A stretch of DNA of 64,000 bases from CAVSMC01 sp963798655 (GTDB lineage Bacteria; Pseudomonadota; Gammaproteobacteria; Burkholderiales; Casimicrobiaceae). The position numbers and the translations under genes are program-made. The DNA lies in contig CAWCUH010000004.1 in the NCBI GenBank assembly GCA_963798655.1, positions 124,001-188,000 of the forward strand, read 5' to 3'. How positions within the stretch are numbered: the stretch's first letter is position 1; each line of letters begins with the position of its first letter. Shown one piece after another: positions 35,771 through 44,642 of the stretch. The notes under the pieces are model-generated. The model did no database searches. It saw only the letters and a list, made by a program, of their open reading frames with translations, and was not told the origin of the DNA.

Positions 35771-37060
35771 TCAGACGAGCCCGCGAAAGGGCAGCTTCGA
35801 CTCGCACCAAGCGGCCACCGACAGCACGCGGTCGTCGGCACCCGCCGGCGCGGCGATCTGCAGCCCGAGCGGCAAGCCGTCCGACGCGAGCGCGCACGGT
35901 ATCGTGATCGCCGCGAAGCCGGCGAGCGACCACAGCGTGCAGCACGAAGGGTCGCCGGTGGCCTGCAAACCGTGCGGCGCCGGACCGGGCGCCGGCGGCG
36001 AGACGACCGCGTCGACGTCGGACATGAACGCGCCGAGCGAAGCGATTGCGCGATCGCGAGCGGCAAGCGCCGTTTCGTAGTCGCCGCGCGAGATGTCGGC
36101 GCCGGCGTCGATCGCCGTGTTGAGCGTTGCCGACAGGCGCGCACGCTCGCGCTGCTGCAGCGGGCCCAGCCGCTGCGCGCCTTCGTAGAACATGATCGTG
36201 CGCAGCACGGCCGGCGCGTCGCGGCAGTCGCCGGGGAGCGCGATCGCGACGACATCGGCGCCGCGGCTGCGCAGCATCGTGACTGCCGCTTCGTACGCGT
36301 CGTCGATATCGCAGTCGAGCGGCGTCCAGGGAAACGCCGGCAGGTAGCCGAGCCGCGGCGGATGCGCGAGCGGCGCGACCCTCGGCGCAATGCGCGGGCG
36401 ATCGGCGAGCACCGATGCAAGCAACGCGGCATCGGCGACGTTGCGGGTAAACGTGCCGAGCGCGTCGAGCGTCGAGCTGAACACGTGCACACCGTCGTAG
36501 GGCAGCGCGCCTGTCGTGGGCTTGAACCCGACGACGCCGCAGAACGCGGCCGGCCGGATCACCGAGCCATTCGTCTGCGTGCCGATCGCCGCGGCGACGT
36601 GCCCCGCGGCCACCGCTGCCGCGGATCCCGACGACGAGCCGCCGGGCGTGTGCTCGCCGTTCCACGGGTTGCGCGTCTTGCCGGGATGCATGAACGCGAA
36701 TTCCGTCGTGACCGTCTTGCCGAACACGAAGCCGCCGGCGCTCTTCAGCCGCGCGATGCACGCTGCGTCCTCGCGCGGTCGATGGTCTTCGTAGACCGGC
36801 GAGCCCATCCGCGTCGGCAGATCGGATGTCGCGACGATGTCCTTCACGCCGATACCGCAGCCCGCGAGCGGACCGCGCGCACGCGCGGCATCGCAGCGCT
36901 GCGCCTCGTGGCGCACGTGCGCCGGATCGAGATGCGCCCACGCGCCGATGCCTGCGTCGGTCGCTGCGACACGTGCGAGCTGCGACTCGGCGAACGCCGG
37001 CGCCGTCGCTTCACCGGCAGCTATCGCACGCAATGGCCGGTGAAAGAGTTCGGTCGACAT
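35771..37060 (-). CDS. Amidase-signature family hydrolase
   Basis: A 429-residue amidase. The Ser-cisSer-Lys triad is visible: Lys in CGIGVKDIVATSD, the first Ser in GEHTPGGSSSGSAAAVAAG and the nucleophile Ser in GTQTNGSVIRPAAFCG. The general fold segments VVGFKPTTG and DALGTFTRNVADAALL follow. The physiological amide is unknown. It is not GatA: no gatB/gatC are present and the length is short. It lies four bases downstream of hemW's stop, reading in the same direction. Confidence 0.9.
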   Translation of the reverse strand: MSTELFHRPLRAIAAGEATAPAFAESQLARVAATDAGIGAWAHLDPAHVRHEAQRCDAARARGPLAGCGIGVKDIVATSDLPTRMGSPVYEDHRPREDAACIARLKSAGGFVFGKTVTTEFAFMHPGKTRNPWNGEHTPGGSSSGSAAAVAAGHVAAAIGTQTNGSVIRPAAFCGVVGFKPTTGALPYDGVHVFSSTLDALGTFTRNVADAALLASVLADRPRIAPRVAPLAHPPRLGYLPAFPWTPLDCDIDDAYEAAVTMLRSRGADVVAIALPGDCRDAPAVLRTIMFYEGAQRLGPLQQRERARLSATLNTAIDAGADISRGDYETALAARDRAIASLGAFMSDVDAVVSPPAPGPAPHGLQATGDPSCCTLWSLAGFAAITIPCALASDGLPLGLQIAAPAGADDRVLSVAAWCESKLPFRGLV

Positions 37061-37064
37061 GACG

Positions 37065-38327
37065 TCATTGTGCGCCGTTCGCGCCCGGCGCGACCGGCGC
37101 GGCGATACCCTGCGCGCTGCCGCCGGCGTCGCGCGAGCGGTCGCTGCGCAGGAAGATCGCCTGCAGATCGTTCAGGAAGCGCCGTCCGCGCTCGGTCGGC
37201 TTCAGCAGTGCCGGATCGGCATCGAGCAGCCCGCGCGCCACCGCTTCGCCGATTTCGCGCCCGATCGACGCCAGCGCAAAGCCGGTGCGCTCGGCGAACA
37301 GCGATGCCGGCACGCCGTCGGTCAGGCGCAGCGCGTTCAGCATGAACTCGAAGCCGGCGTCGTCGCGCGTGACGTGCGTCTGCTCGAGCACCGGTGCGCC
37401 GAGCGCGACCTGCGAAAGGTAGTGCTTCGGCTGCTTGAAGCGCACTTCGCGCACGATCCGGTCGGGGAACGAGATCTTCGAATGCGCGCCCGCGCCGATG
37501 CCGAGGTAATCGCCGAAGCGCCAGTAATTCACGTTGTGCCGGCACTCGCGTCCCGGGTGCGCGAACGCCGACGTCTCGTAGTGCACGTAGCCAGCTCGCG
37601 CGAGCGCGCGATGCACGGCGTCCTCGATGTCGGCCGCCGCGTCGTCGTCCGGCAGGCGCGGTGGATCGCGGTGGAACAGCGTGTTGGGCTCGATCGTTAG
37701 CTGGTAGAACGACAGATGCGGCGGCGCGAAATCGATCGCCTCGCCGACGTCGGCGCGCGCCTCGTCGAGCGTTTGCGACGGCAGCGCGTACATCAGGTCG
37801 AAGTTCACGTTGTCGAACAGCGCGAGCGCCGCCGCGGCCGCGGCGCGCGCTTCGCTCGCGTCGTGCACGCGGCCGAGCGCTTCGAGGTGCCGCGGATCGA
37901 AGCTCTGGATGCCGAGCGACAGCCGATTCACGCCGGCGTCGCGGAAGCCGGCGAACTTGTCGCGCTCGAACGTGCCGGGATTCGCCTCGAGCGTGATCTC
38001 GGCGTCGGGCGCGAGCGGAACGCGCGCGCGAACCGCCGCGAGCAACCGGTCGATCGATTCGGCGCGAAAGAGGCTCGGCGTTCCGCCGCCGATGAACACG
38101 GTCGCGACCTTGCGGCCCCAGATCGACGGCAGCGCGAGCTCGAGATCGGCGACCAGCGCGTCGACGTACTGCGCCTCGGGGACGTCGCCGCGCGCTTCGT
38201 GCGAGTTGAAGTCGCAGTACGGGCACTTGCGCAGGCACCACGGGATGTGGACGTACAGCGACAGCGGCGGCAGCGCGGCGAAGCGCGGCTTGTCGGACAA
38301 CGCGGCGAGCGGTATCGACACGCTCAT
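37065..38327 (-). CDS. hemW: HemW, radical-SAM haem chaperone
   Basis: A 420-residue radical-SAM protein, formerly annotated as a coproporphyrinogen oxidase but now seen as a haem-binding chaperone for respiratory enzymes. The 4Fe-4S motif CLRKCPYCDFNSH (CxxxCxxC), the SAM segment VFIGGGTPSLF, and GVNRLSLGIQSFDPRHL and NFDLMYALPSQT are all present. The C-terminal HemW domain (FEFMLNALRLTDGV) follows. The ATG at 38327 overlaps the rdgB stop by four bases. The gene order rph-rdgB-hemW is the usual one in betaproteobacteria. Confidence 0.95.
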   Translation of the reverse strand: MSVSIPLAALSDKPRFAALPPLSLYVHIPWCLRKCPYCDFNSHEARGDVPEAQYVDALVADLELALPSIWGRKVATVFIGGGTPSLFRAESIDRLLAAVRARVPLAPDAEITLEANPGTFERDKFAGFRDAGVNRLSLGIQSFDPRHLEALGRVHDASEARAAAAAALALFDNVNFDLMYALPSQTLDEARADVGEAIDFAPPHLSFYQLTIEPNTLFHRDPPRLPDDDAAADIEDAVHRALARAGYVHYETSAFAHPGRECRHNVNYWRFGDYLGIGAGAHSKISFPDRIVREVRFKQPKHYLSQVALGAPVLEQTHVTRDDAGFEFMLNALRLTDGVPASLFAERTGFALASIGREIGEAVARGLLDADPALLKPTERGRRFLNDLQAIFLRSDRSRDAGGSAQGIAAPVAPGANGAQ

Positions 38328-38920
38328 GATGCTTCGCTTTCGAGCCTCGCAACCAGTGCACGGATCGCCTTGCCGCGATGCGACAGCGCGTTCTTGCGCT
38401 CGAGCGGCAGCTCGGCCCCCGTGAGCCCGGTTGCGCCGTCGAGAAAGTGCGGGTCGTAGCCGAAGCCGCCGCTGCCGCGCGGCGAATCGATGATCGTGCC
38501 GTGCCAGCGTCCTTCGCTGATGATCGGTTCGGGATCGCCGGCGTGACGGACGAGCGCGAGCACGCAGGTGTAATGCGCGCGACGGTCGGAAACGCCGTGA
38601 AGCGCATCGATCAGCTTCGCATTGTTGCGCGCATCGGACTTCGGCTCGCCGGCATAGCGCGCGCTCTGCACGCCCGGCGCGCCGCCGAGCGCCGCGACGC
38701 AGATGCCGGAATCGTCGGCGAGCGCAGGCAATGCCGCCAATGCGCTCGCATGCCGCGCCTTCGCGAGCGCGTTCTCGACGAACGTCGGATGCGGCTCGTC
38801 GGCTTCGCCGATGCCGAGGTCGGCCTGCGCGACGACGTCGACGCCGAGCGGCGCGAGCAGCCGGCGAAACTCGCGCAGCTTGCCTTCGTTGCTCGAGGCG
38901 AGCACGAGACGCGAGATCAT
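38324..38920 (-). CDS. rdgB: RdgB/HAM1 dITP/XTP pyrophosphatase
   Basis: A 198-residue house-cleaning nucleotide pyrophosphatase that removes dITP and XTP. The family motifs LVLASSNEGKLREF, THPTFVENAL-like segment PHPTFVENALAKARHAS, ALADDSGICVAALGG, PGVQSARYAG, GSGGFGYDPHFL and KNALSHRGKAIR are complete. The start ATG overlaps the stop of the TonB-like gene (ATGA at 38917-38920), and the stop overlaps the hemW start. The three genes are thus translationally linked. Confidence 0.96.
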   Translation of the reverse strand: MISRLVLASSNEGKLREFRRLLAPLGVDVVAQADLGIGEADEPHPTFVENALAKARHASALAALPALADDSGICVAALGGAPGVQSARYAGEPKSDARNNAKLIDALHGVSDRRAHYTCVLALVRHAGDPEPIISEGRWHGTIIDSPRGSGGFGYDPHFLDGATGLTGAELPLERKNALSHRGKAIRALVARLESEAS

Positions 38921-39642
38921 CTATAGTCGATGTGCCGGTCGGCGTTCTCGATTTCGAATCGTATTTGCATGCAGATTCGGCCGTCGCGTCCGTCCGCGCC
39001 GTCGGACAACGGATCGAACTGCCAGCTCTTGATCCTGCGCTCGAGCGTCGCCTCGAAGAAATTCGTGGGGAACGAAAATGGCACATTCACGTCGATGACG
39101 TCACCTTTGGGTGAAATGGCGAGTTGGACAATAAGAAGCGCTCTGCTGGTACGATTGAATCGCAGATCGGGATAATGCAATTCGTAATAACGTCTGATGA
39201 TCCGCTCTCGACCAAGGTCGTCGGTCACATGCGTTCCCGGCTCGGGCGATTGCCTCGGCTCGCGCCGGGACGCGAAACTCAATTCGGGCTCGCGAATGAC
39301 AATCGAAGCGCCGCCGTCGCGGCGCTCCATGCGTATGCGTTGCGTCACGCGATGATCCTGCAACGCGCAACTGCTCGCGAACGGTGGAACGTACCTCCAG
39401 TAATCAATGGCGCGGAGCAGTTCCGCGTCGAACGCGGTTGGCTTGGACAAAAGCTGAACGCCGGTCGGCTCGCCACCGCGGCCGATGGAAAACTCGAGCT
39501 CCAGTTCGACGGTATCCGAGGATTCAGGCCATGCCTCGGAGACGGTTGGCGCCACGATGACCAGCGGCCCGTACTCCGTCGTCGCACTGGCCTGCGTTGC
39601 GACCGCGAACGCCGCGGCAGCAAGCAGCCGCCTCACGGTCAT
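38917..39642 (-). CDS. Periplasmic protein with two TonB C-terminal-like domains
   Basis: A 241-residue exported protein with signal peptide (MTVRRLLAAAAFAVATQASA). Two copies of a TonB-C-like fold can be seen: ELEFSIGRGGEPTGVQLLSK with RAIDYWRYVPPF, and LLIVQLAISPKGDVIDVNVP with LERRIKSWQFDPL. It lacks the TM anchor and Pro-rich rod of TonB, so it is not an energy transducer itself. It is inserted between rph and rdgB with a four-base overlap to rdgB. ATG 39642 is chosen for the signal peptide; its function is unknown. Confidence 0.75.
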   Translation of the reverse strand: MTVRRLLAAAAFAVATQASATTEYGPLVIVAPTVSEAWPESSDTVELELEFSIGRGGEPTGVQLLSKPTAFDAELLRAIDYWRYVPPFASSCALQDHRVTQRIRMERRDGGASIVIREPELSFASRREPRQSPEPGTHVTDDLGRERIIRRYYELHYPDLRFNRTSRALLIVQLAISPKGDVIDVNVPFSFPTNFFEATLERRIKSWQFDPLSDGADGRDGRICMQIRFEIENADRHIDYR

Positions 39643-39659
39643 CGCCTGTGCCCGCACAG

Positions 39660-40407
39660 TCACACGTTCACGACGCGCGGCGCGAGCGTGCCGAGCGCCG
39701 ACATCTGCGCGGCAACGAGGTGGCGAATGCCGCCTTCGGCGAGGCCAAGCAGCGCGTCGAGCTCGGCGCGCCTGAACGGCTCGCGTTCCGCCGTGCCCTG
39801 CACTTCGACGAAGCCGCCGGTGCCGGTCATCACGACATTCATGTCGGTGTCGCACGACGAATCCTCGGCGTAGTCGAGATCGAGCACCGGCACGCCGTCG
39901 ACGACGCCCACCGATACGGCCGCGACGAAGTCGCGCAACGGCTCGCCCACGACGAGCCCGCGCTCGCGGCACCACGCGACCGCGTCGTAGAGCGCAACGC
40001 AGGCGCCGGTGATCGACGCACAGCGCGTGCCCCCGTCCGCCTGGAGGACATCGCAGTCGATACGGATCGTGCGCTCGCCGAGCGCGCCGAGATCGGTGAT
40101 CGCGCGAAGGCTGCGCCCGATGAGCCGCTGGATCTCCTGCGTGCGCCCCGACTGCTTGCCTTCGGCCGCTTCGCGTCGGCGTGCGCGTGTTGGTCGAGCG
40201 CGGCAGCATTCCGTATTCCGCGGTGAGCCATCCGCGACCGCCGCCTTTGAGAAATCCCGGCACGCCCTCCTCGACGCTCGCCGTGCACAGCACCTTCGTG
40301 TCGCCGGCGGCGATCAGAACCGATCCTTCCGCGTGGCGCGTGAAGTGGCGCGTGATCGCGACATGCCGCAACTCGTCGGTGCGCCGGCCGCTCGCTCGTG
40401 TCGTCAT
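39660..40407 (-). pseudogene. rph: RNase PH, single-base frameshift
   Basis: RNase PH trims the 3' ends of tRNA precursors by phosphorolysis. The N-terminal part (ELRHVAITRHFTRHAEGSVL, then GWLTAEYGMLPRS) and the rest (GRTQEIQRLIGRSLRAITDL, DCDVLQADGGTRCASITGAC, DLDYAEDSSCDTDMNVV) are all typical, but the frame changes once near 40173, between MLPRSTNTRTP and EAAEGKQSG. One missing base in a GC-rich tract would explain it. As written only about 80 residues of the enzyme would be made. The rest of the gene is well conserved, so either a very recent mutation or a sequencing error is likely. Confidence 0.85.
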
Positions 40408-40423
40408 CGTTTCACCGAGTCCT

Positions 40424-41368
40424 TCATCGCCATTTGATGCCGCGTCCGGCGAGCACTTCGGCGGCGCGGTCGGGGTAGTCGCTGATCAGTCCGTCGACGC
40501 CGATGTCGATCAGGCGGTTCATCTCGCTGCGATCGTTCACCGTCCACGCGAGCACCCGGACACCGAGCGCGTGCGCCTCGTCGACGCGCTCGCGGGTGAT
40601 AGTCGGCGCGTTCGCCGACCAGATCGCGCAACCGGCGGCGTGCACGAGCCTCGGAATCGAGCCCCCGTAATCGGCGAGCGCGAGACCGGCGTGCCACGGC
40701 GAGCGTCCGCTCGCGTCGCTTTTCATCGTCTCCTCCGAGGTGAGGCACGCACACTCGATGTCCGGCGCGAGCTCCTTCGCGATGACGAGCGTGCGCCAGT
40801 CGAACGACTGCAGCGTCGTTCGCGCGCTCATGTCGGCGGCGCGGATGCGCTCGACGACGAGCCGAACGAACGTGCGCGGATCCACCGTGTCCGCGGCGTT
40901 CGGCGCGATCTTCGTCTCGATGTCGATGCGCGCCGGCGTCGGCTTCACCAGCGCGAGGAACTCGTCGAGCGTCGGGAAGCGCTCGCCGTCGCTCGCCCAC
41001 TGCAGCGGAAACTGCTTCGCGTAGCCGCTCCTCGCATTGAGCCGACCGATGTCGAACGCGCGCAATTCCTCGAGCGTCAACGTGTGGATCGCCGGCCCGC
41101 GCTCCGTCAGCCAGAGGCCGTTCGCGCCGCGCACGATCGCGGGATTGAGGTCGCGGTCGTGCGCGATGACGACCACGCCGTCCTTCGTGACGCCCATGTC
41201 GGTCTCGATCGTCGTCACGCCGATTGCGAGCGCCTTGCGAAACGCCGCCATCGTGTTCTCGGGAGCGAGTCCGCGCGCGCCGCGGTGACCTTGCAGATCG
41301 AACGCGGCCGCGCCCGCGCAGAGCAGCAGCGCGGCGACAGCGAATGAACGGTGAAGCGAGGCTCGCAT
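40424..41368 (-). CDS. Exported glycerophosphodiester phosphodiesterase
   Basis: A 314-residue enzyme splitting glycerophosphodiesters to glycerol-3-phosphate and an alcohol. A signal peptide (SFAVAALLLCAGAAAF) puts it in the periplasm. The catalytic GDPD segments DLQGHRGARGLAPENTMAAF, TTIETDMGVTKDGVVVIAHD and RIDIETKIAP carry the His pair and the metal-binding Glu/Asp. The C-terminal part LGVRVLAWTVNDRSEMNRL is normal. It lies 16 bases upstream of rph on the same strand. Confidence 0.92.
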   Translation of the reverse strand: MRASLHRSFAVAALLLCAGAAAFDLQGHRGARGLAPENTMAAFRKALAIGVTTIETDMGVTKDGVVVIAHDRDLNPAIVRGANGLWLTERGPAIHTLTLEELRAFDIGRLNARSGYAKQFPLQWASDGERFPTLDEFLALVKPTPARIDIETKIAPNAADTVDPRTFVRLVVERIRAADMSARTTLQSFDWRTLVIAKELAPDIECACLTSEETMKSDASGRSPWHAGLALADYGGSIPRLVHAAGCAIWSANAPTITRERVDEAHALGVRVLAWTVNDRSEMNRLIDIGVDGLISDYPDRAAEVLAGRGIKWR

Positions 41369-41422
41369 GCGAAATGGCGGCGTTCGACGCGAATTATAAG
41401 GGTCGCGCGCGGACGGCCTGCT

Positions 41423-42385
41423 CTACAGCGCGCGATGCACTTGCCACGATGCCGCCGTCGCGGCGAGTCCTTCGATCAGCGTGTAAGGCGCCGCGAAGCG
41501 CGTCGCCGCCGCGAACGACGACGTGTCGACCTCGAGCGGCGTCACCAGCCGCGCGACGGCATCGCCGCGCCCGGTCATGGAACCCGCGACGCGAAGCAGC
41601 GCGGCGGGCACGGCGTAGAGGCGCGCCGGCCGCCCGAGCGCATCGCCGAGCGCGCGCGCAAGCTCCGCCGCGGTCACGCTGTCGTGATCGGCGACGAAGT
41701 GCGCGCCCACCGGTGGCATGCGCGCGTCGAGCGCGGCTTCGATCGCGGCGGCAACGTTGCCGACGAACGCGATGCTGCGCCGTGCCGACACAGACGCGAG
41801 CGGCAGGCGTCGCCCATGGGCGACGGCGTCGAGCAGCAGCGCAAAGTTGCCCTTGACGCCGGGACCGTACACGAGCGGCAGCCGCAGCACGATCGGCACC
41901 GTCGCCGTCGCTTGCGTCGCCGACAGCAACGCGAGCTCGGCGTCGCGCTTGCTTCGTGCGTACGCATCCTTCGGCGCGAGCGGATCGTCGGGTCGCAACG
42001 GCCGCTCGCGCGGCGAGCGCTCGCCATGGACCTTGACCGTGCTCGCGAAGATGAAGCGCGGCACGCCGGCGTGCACCGCCAAATGCGCAATGCGCTGCGT
42101 TGCGACGACGTTCGATTCGCGATACGCGCGCCCGACGTCCGCCGCCGCCTCGTGCATCACATGAGCGCGCGCGGCCAGGTGCACGACGGCGCTCGCGCCT
42201 CGCAGCGCGGCCGCGAGCGCATCGTCGTCGCCGTGCGCGAGATCGCCGACGGCGACGAGCGACGGCTTCGCCGCAAGCGACGGGTCGATCGCGCGCACGA
42301 GAGCGCGATGCGTGCGTCGCTGCATCGTCCAGCGCGCGCACAGTGCGTGACCGATGAAGCCGCCCGCGCCGGTGACGACGACCAT
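41423..42385 (-). CDS. NAD-dependent sugar epimerase/dehydratase
   Basis: A 320-residue extended-SDR enzyme. The Rossmann motif is VVTGAGGFIGHAL, the AVVHLAARAHV and FIFASTVKVHGE segments follow, and the catalytic pair is YARSKRDAE (Tyr-x3-Lys). Size and sequence resemble UDP-glucose 4-epimerase relatives used for surface polysaccharide. The next gene downstream on the same strand is the GDPD, and directly upstream with a one-base gap is a GT2 glycosyltransferase, which supports a role in polysaccharide or lipid glycosylation. Confidence 0.88.
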   Translation of the reverse strand: MVVVTGAGGFIGHALCARWTMQRRTHRALVRAIDPSLAAKPSLVAVGDLAHGDDDALAAALRGASAVVHLAARAHVMHEAAADVGRAYRESNVVATQRIAHLAVHAGVPRFIFASTVKVHGERSPRERPLRPDDPLAPKDAYARSKRDAELALLSATQATATVPIVLRLPLVYGPGVKGNFALLLDAVAHGRRLPLASVSARRSIAFVGNVAAAIEAALDARMPPVGAHFVADHDSVTAAELARALGDALGRPARLYAVPAALLRVAGSMTGRGDAVARLVTPLEVDTSSFAAATRFAAPYTLIEGLAATAASWQVHRAL

Positions 42386-42386
42386 T

Positions 42387-43229
42387 TCAGAGCCAGCGCC
42401 AGCCGTGCTTGCGGTAGAAGCGAACGCCGCTTCTGGCGAACATCGACCAGTGGCCGATGCCCTTGCGCGCCGCGTGCCCGCCGTGGTGGACGGCGCGAAA
42501 CGACGGCAGGTACACGGTCTGCGTCACTTTGTTCAACCGCACGCTCCAGTCGTAGTCCTCGAAGTACAGGAAGAAGTTCGGATCGAAGCCGCCGGTCGAG
42601 TCGATCGCCTTGCGCTTCACCAGCAGGCATGCGCCCGACATGATGGGCACGCCGAGCACCGGCTTGTCGCTCGCCGGATCGATGTAGTCGCGAAGCTCGT
42701 AGCGGTCGAGCCGACGCCGGAACACGAGTCGACCCAAACCCGGCGCGAGGCCGCGCAGCAGCAGATCGAAGATCGCCGGATAGCGCTTGCAAAGAAAGTC
42801 GGGCGTGCCGTCGGCACGGCGCACCGCGGGCGCCGCGACGCCCACGTCCGGATGCGCGTCGAGCCAGCGCACCGCGTTCAGCAGCGCATCGGCATCGAGC
42901 TCGATGTCGGGATTCAACACGAGCTGATAGTCGGCGCCGGTGCCGTGCAGCACGAGATTGTGCGCGGTGCCGTAACCGATGTTCGCGTGGCCGTGCAGGT
43001 AGGTCATCTGCACGCCGGAGTCGCCGAAACGCGCGCGGCCGAGCTCGATCACCTTCTCGGCGATGCGGCGGCTTTCGCTGTTGTCGATCAGCGCGAGCGC
43101 AACCGTGCGGATCGCGCCGTCCTCCTGCGCGGCGCCGATTGCGAGCGCGAGCTTGCGCAGGCAGCGATCGAGCAGCGCGCGGTCGGGACGGTACGTGACG
43201 ACGCTGACGGTCAGCGAGGAAGGCAGCAC
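42387..43229 (-). CDS. Family 2 glycosyltransferase, 5' end beside a MITE
   Basis: A 280-residue GT-A type glycosyltransferase, rhamnosyltransferase-like. LTVSVVTYRPDRALLDRCL begins the fold, YQLVLNPDIELDADALL has the DxD-like motif, and PIMSGACLLVKRKAIDSTGG and FFLYFEDYDWSVRLNK carry the catalytic Glu/Asp-rich segment. The GTG at 43229 gives the usual N-terminus. The frame is open further upstream but only through the 269-bp repeat that begins seven bases away. The insertion may have removed the gene's own promoter and ribosome-binding site. Confidence 0.85.
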   Translation of the reverse strand: MLPSSLTVSVVTYRPDRALLDRCLRKLALAIGAAQEDGAIRTVALALIDNSESRRIAEKVIELGRARFGDSGVQMTYLHGHANIGYGTAHNLVLHGTGADYQLVLNPDIELDADALLNAVRWLDAHPDVGVAAPAVRRADGTPDFLCKRYPAIFDLLLRGLAPGLGRLVFRRRLDRYELRDYIDPASDKPVLGVPIMSGACLLVKRKAIDSTGGFDPNFFLYFEDYDWSVRLNKVTQTVYLPSFRAVHHGGHAARKGIGHWSMFARSGVRFYRKHGWRWL

Positions 43230-43235
43230 GGGGTC

Positions 43236-43504
43236 AGGGCCTGTTGACGCTATGGACGCAAACGCGTTGCACGGCCGAAAACGTTCAGCGCAAGGCGCGA
43301 AGGTGAAGACGGGCCGGCTGCCCGTCGAGCCTTCGCAACACGGCGATGAACGCTTTCGGAAGCAACCCGAAGGGAACGGGCGCCCTGCGCCGCCACTCTT
43401 TGTTGCTCTCCTCGCCGAGACCTCCAGTCTCGGCTTCGTCGGCTGCCGCGATTGGCGCCCCACGCCGCCCGTTCGCGTTTGCGTCCATAGCGTCAACAGG
43501 CCCT
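43236..43504. repeat. MITE-like element with perfect 31-bp terminal inverted repeats
   Basis: The 31 bases at 43236-43266 (AGGGCCTGTTGACGCTATGG... to AACGCG) are the exact reverse complement of 43474-43504. The 269-bp interior has no transposase and only short open frames, so it is a non-autonomous element mobilised in trans if at all. No clear target duplication is visible. It lies between the divergent starts of the GT2 gene and the Ldh2-type gene. Confidence 0.85.
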
Positions 43505-43541
43505 ACAATGTCGAAGAAAGCCGAGCGCACGTCAACTTCGC

Positions 43542-44639
43542 ATGATCCCCGATGATTGCGCCCTCGCCATGAACGACCGTTCCCCGTCGAAGCTTCGCTA
43601 TCCGGCCGCGGCGCTCGTCGAGCTCGCGACGACGCTGCTCGTTCGTGTCGGCATGCGCATGGACATCGCGCACGACGTCGCCGACGTGCTCGTCGCCGGC
43701 GACCTGTTCGGGCACACGACGCACGGCCTCGCGCAATTGCCCGGCTATCTCGGCGAGCTCGACAGCGGCGGCATGGCGAAGAGCGGCGCGCCGTCGATCG
43801 TCACGGCGCGACCCGCCGCGCAAACCTGGGATGGCGGCCGGCTGCCCGGCCCATGGCTCACGCTGCGCGCGCTCGAAGTCGCGATCGTGATGGCCCGCGA
43901 ATACGGCAGCGGCACGGTCGCCATCCGGCGCTCGCATCACATCGCCGCGCTCGCCGCGTATCTGAAGCGTGCGACGGACGCCGGCATGATGTCGATCATC
44001 TGTTGCTCGGATCCGTCGGGCGCGAGCGTCGCGCCGTTCGGCGCGGTGTCGCCGGTGTACACACCCAATCCGATCGCAGCCGGCATTCCGACGGCGGGCG
44101 ATCCGATCCTGCTCGACGTTTCAGCGAGCTATACGACGAACGGGCTCACAGGGCGGCTGTACCAGTCGGGCGAAAAGCTCGAGCACGCGTGGATCCAGGA
44201 CGCCGACGGCAATGCGACGAACGATCCCGCGGCGCTGTTCACCGAGCCGAAGGGCACGCTGCTGCCGCTCGGCGGACACGAGGCGGGACACAAGGGCTTC
44301 GCGCTCGCGCTGTTGATCGAAGCGCTGACCGCGGGGCTCACCGGGTTCGGCCGCGCCGATCCGAACGAAGGGTGGGGCGCAACGGTGTTCGTTCAGGTGA
44401 TCGATCCGGCGGCGTTCGCCGGTCGCGATGCCTTCACCCGCCAGACGCAATGGCTCGTCGACGCGTGCCACGCGGCGAAGCCGCGCGCGGGCATCGAGCG
44501 CGTGCGCATGCCCGGCGAGCGAGCGCTCGCGCAGTGGCGCGAGCAAAGCGCAAACGGTGTCGTGCTGCATCCGACGATCCTGCCGGCGATCGCGCCGTGG
44601 GCGTCGAAGCTCGGCGTCGCGATGCCGGCGGCGCGGTAA
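43542..44639 (+). CDS. Malate/L-lactate/ureidoglycolate dehydrogenase (Ldh2/YlbC family)
   Basis: A 365-residue NAD(P)-dependent dehydrogenase of the Ldh2 family, distinct from classical lactate dehydrogenase. Family segments include LVAGDLFGHTTHGLAQLPGY, VAIRRSHHIAALAAYLKRA, IICCSDPSGASVAPFGAV, TPNPIAAGIPT and GGHEAGHKGFALALLIEAL. The substrate (malate, lactate or a keto acid) cannot be deduced. Two starts are possible, ATG 43542 or ATG 43569 (MNDRS); neither has a strong ribosome-binding site, perhaps because a MITE ends 37 bases upstream. Confidence 0.9.
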   Translation: MIPDDCALAMNDRSPSKLRYPAAALVELATTLLVRVGMRMDIAHDVADVLVAGDLFGHTTHGLAQLPGYLGELDSGGMAKSGAPSIVTARPAAQTWDGGRLPGPWLTLRALEVAIVMAREYGSGTVAIRRSHHIAALAAYLKRATDAGMMSIICCSDPSGASVAPFGAVSPVYTPNPIAAGIPTAGDPILLDVSASYTTNGLTGRLYQSGEKLEHAWIQDADGNATNDPAALFTEPKGTLLPLGGHEAGHKGFALALLIEALTAGLTGFGRADPNEGWGATVFVQVIDPAAFAGRDAFTRQTQWLVDACHAAKPRAGIERVRMPGERALAQWREQSANGVVLHPTILPAIAPWASKLGVAMPAAR

Positions 44640-44642
44640 TCC

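Noticed and set aside
34809..36941. A long upstream extension of ChaC
   Set aside because: The extension passes through the 54-aa gene, a repeat and the amidase gene in a wrong frame; ChaC homology begins at the ATG at 35504.
43229..43496. Upstream extension of the GT2 gene through the repeat
   Set aside because: The extra 89 residues come only from the MITE-like element and have no glycosyltransferase character; the GTG at 43229 gives the normal fold start. A chimeric start is not fully excluded.
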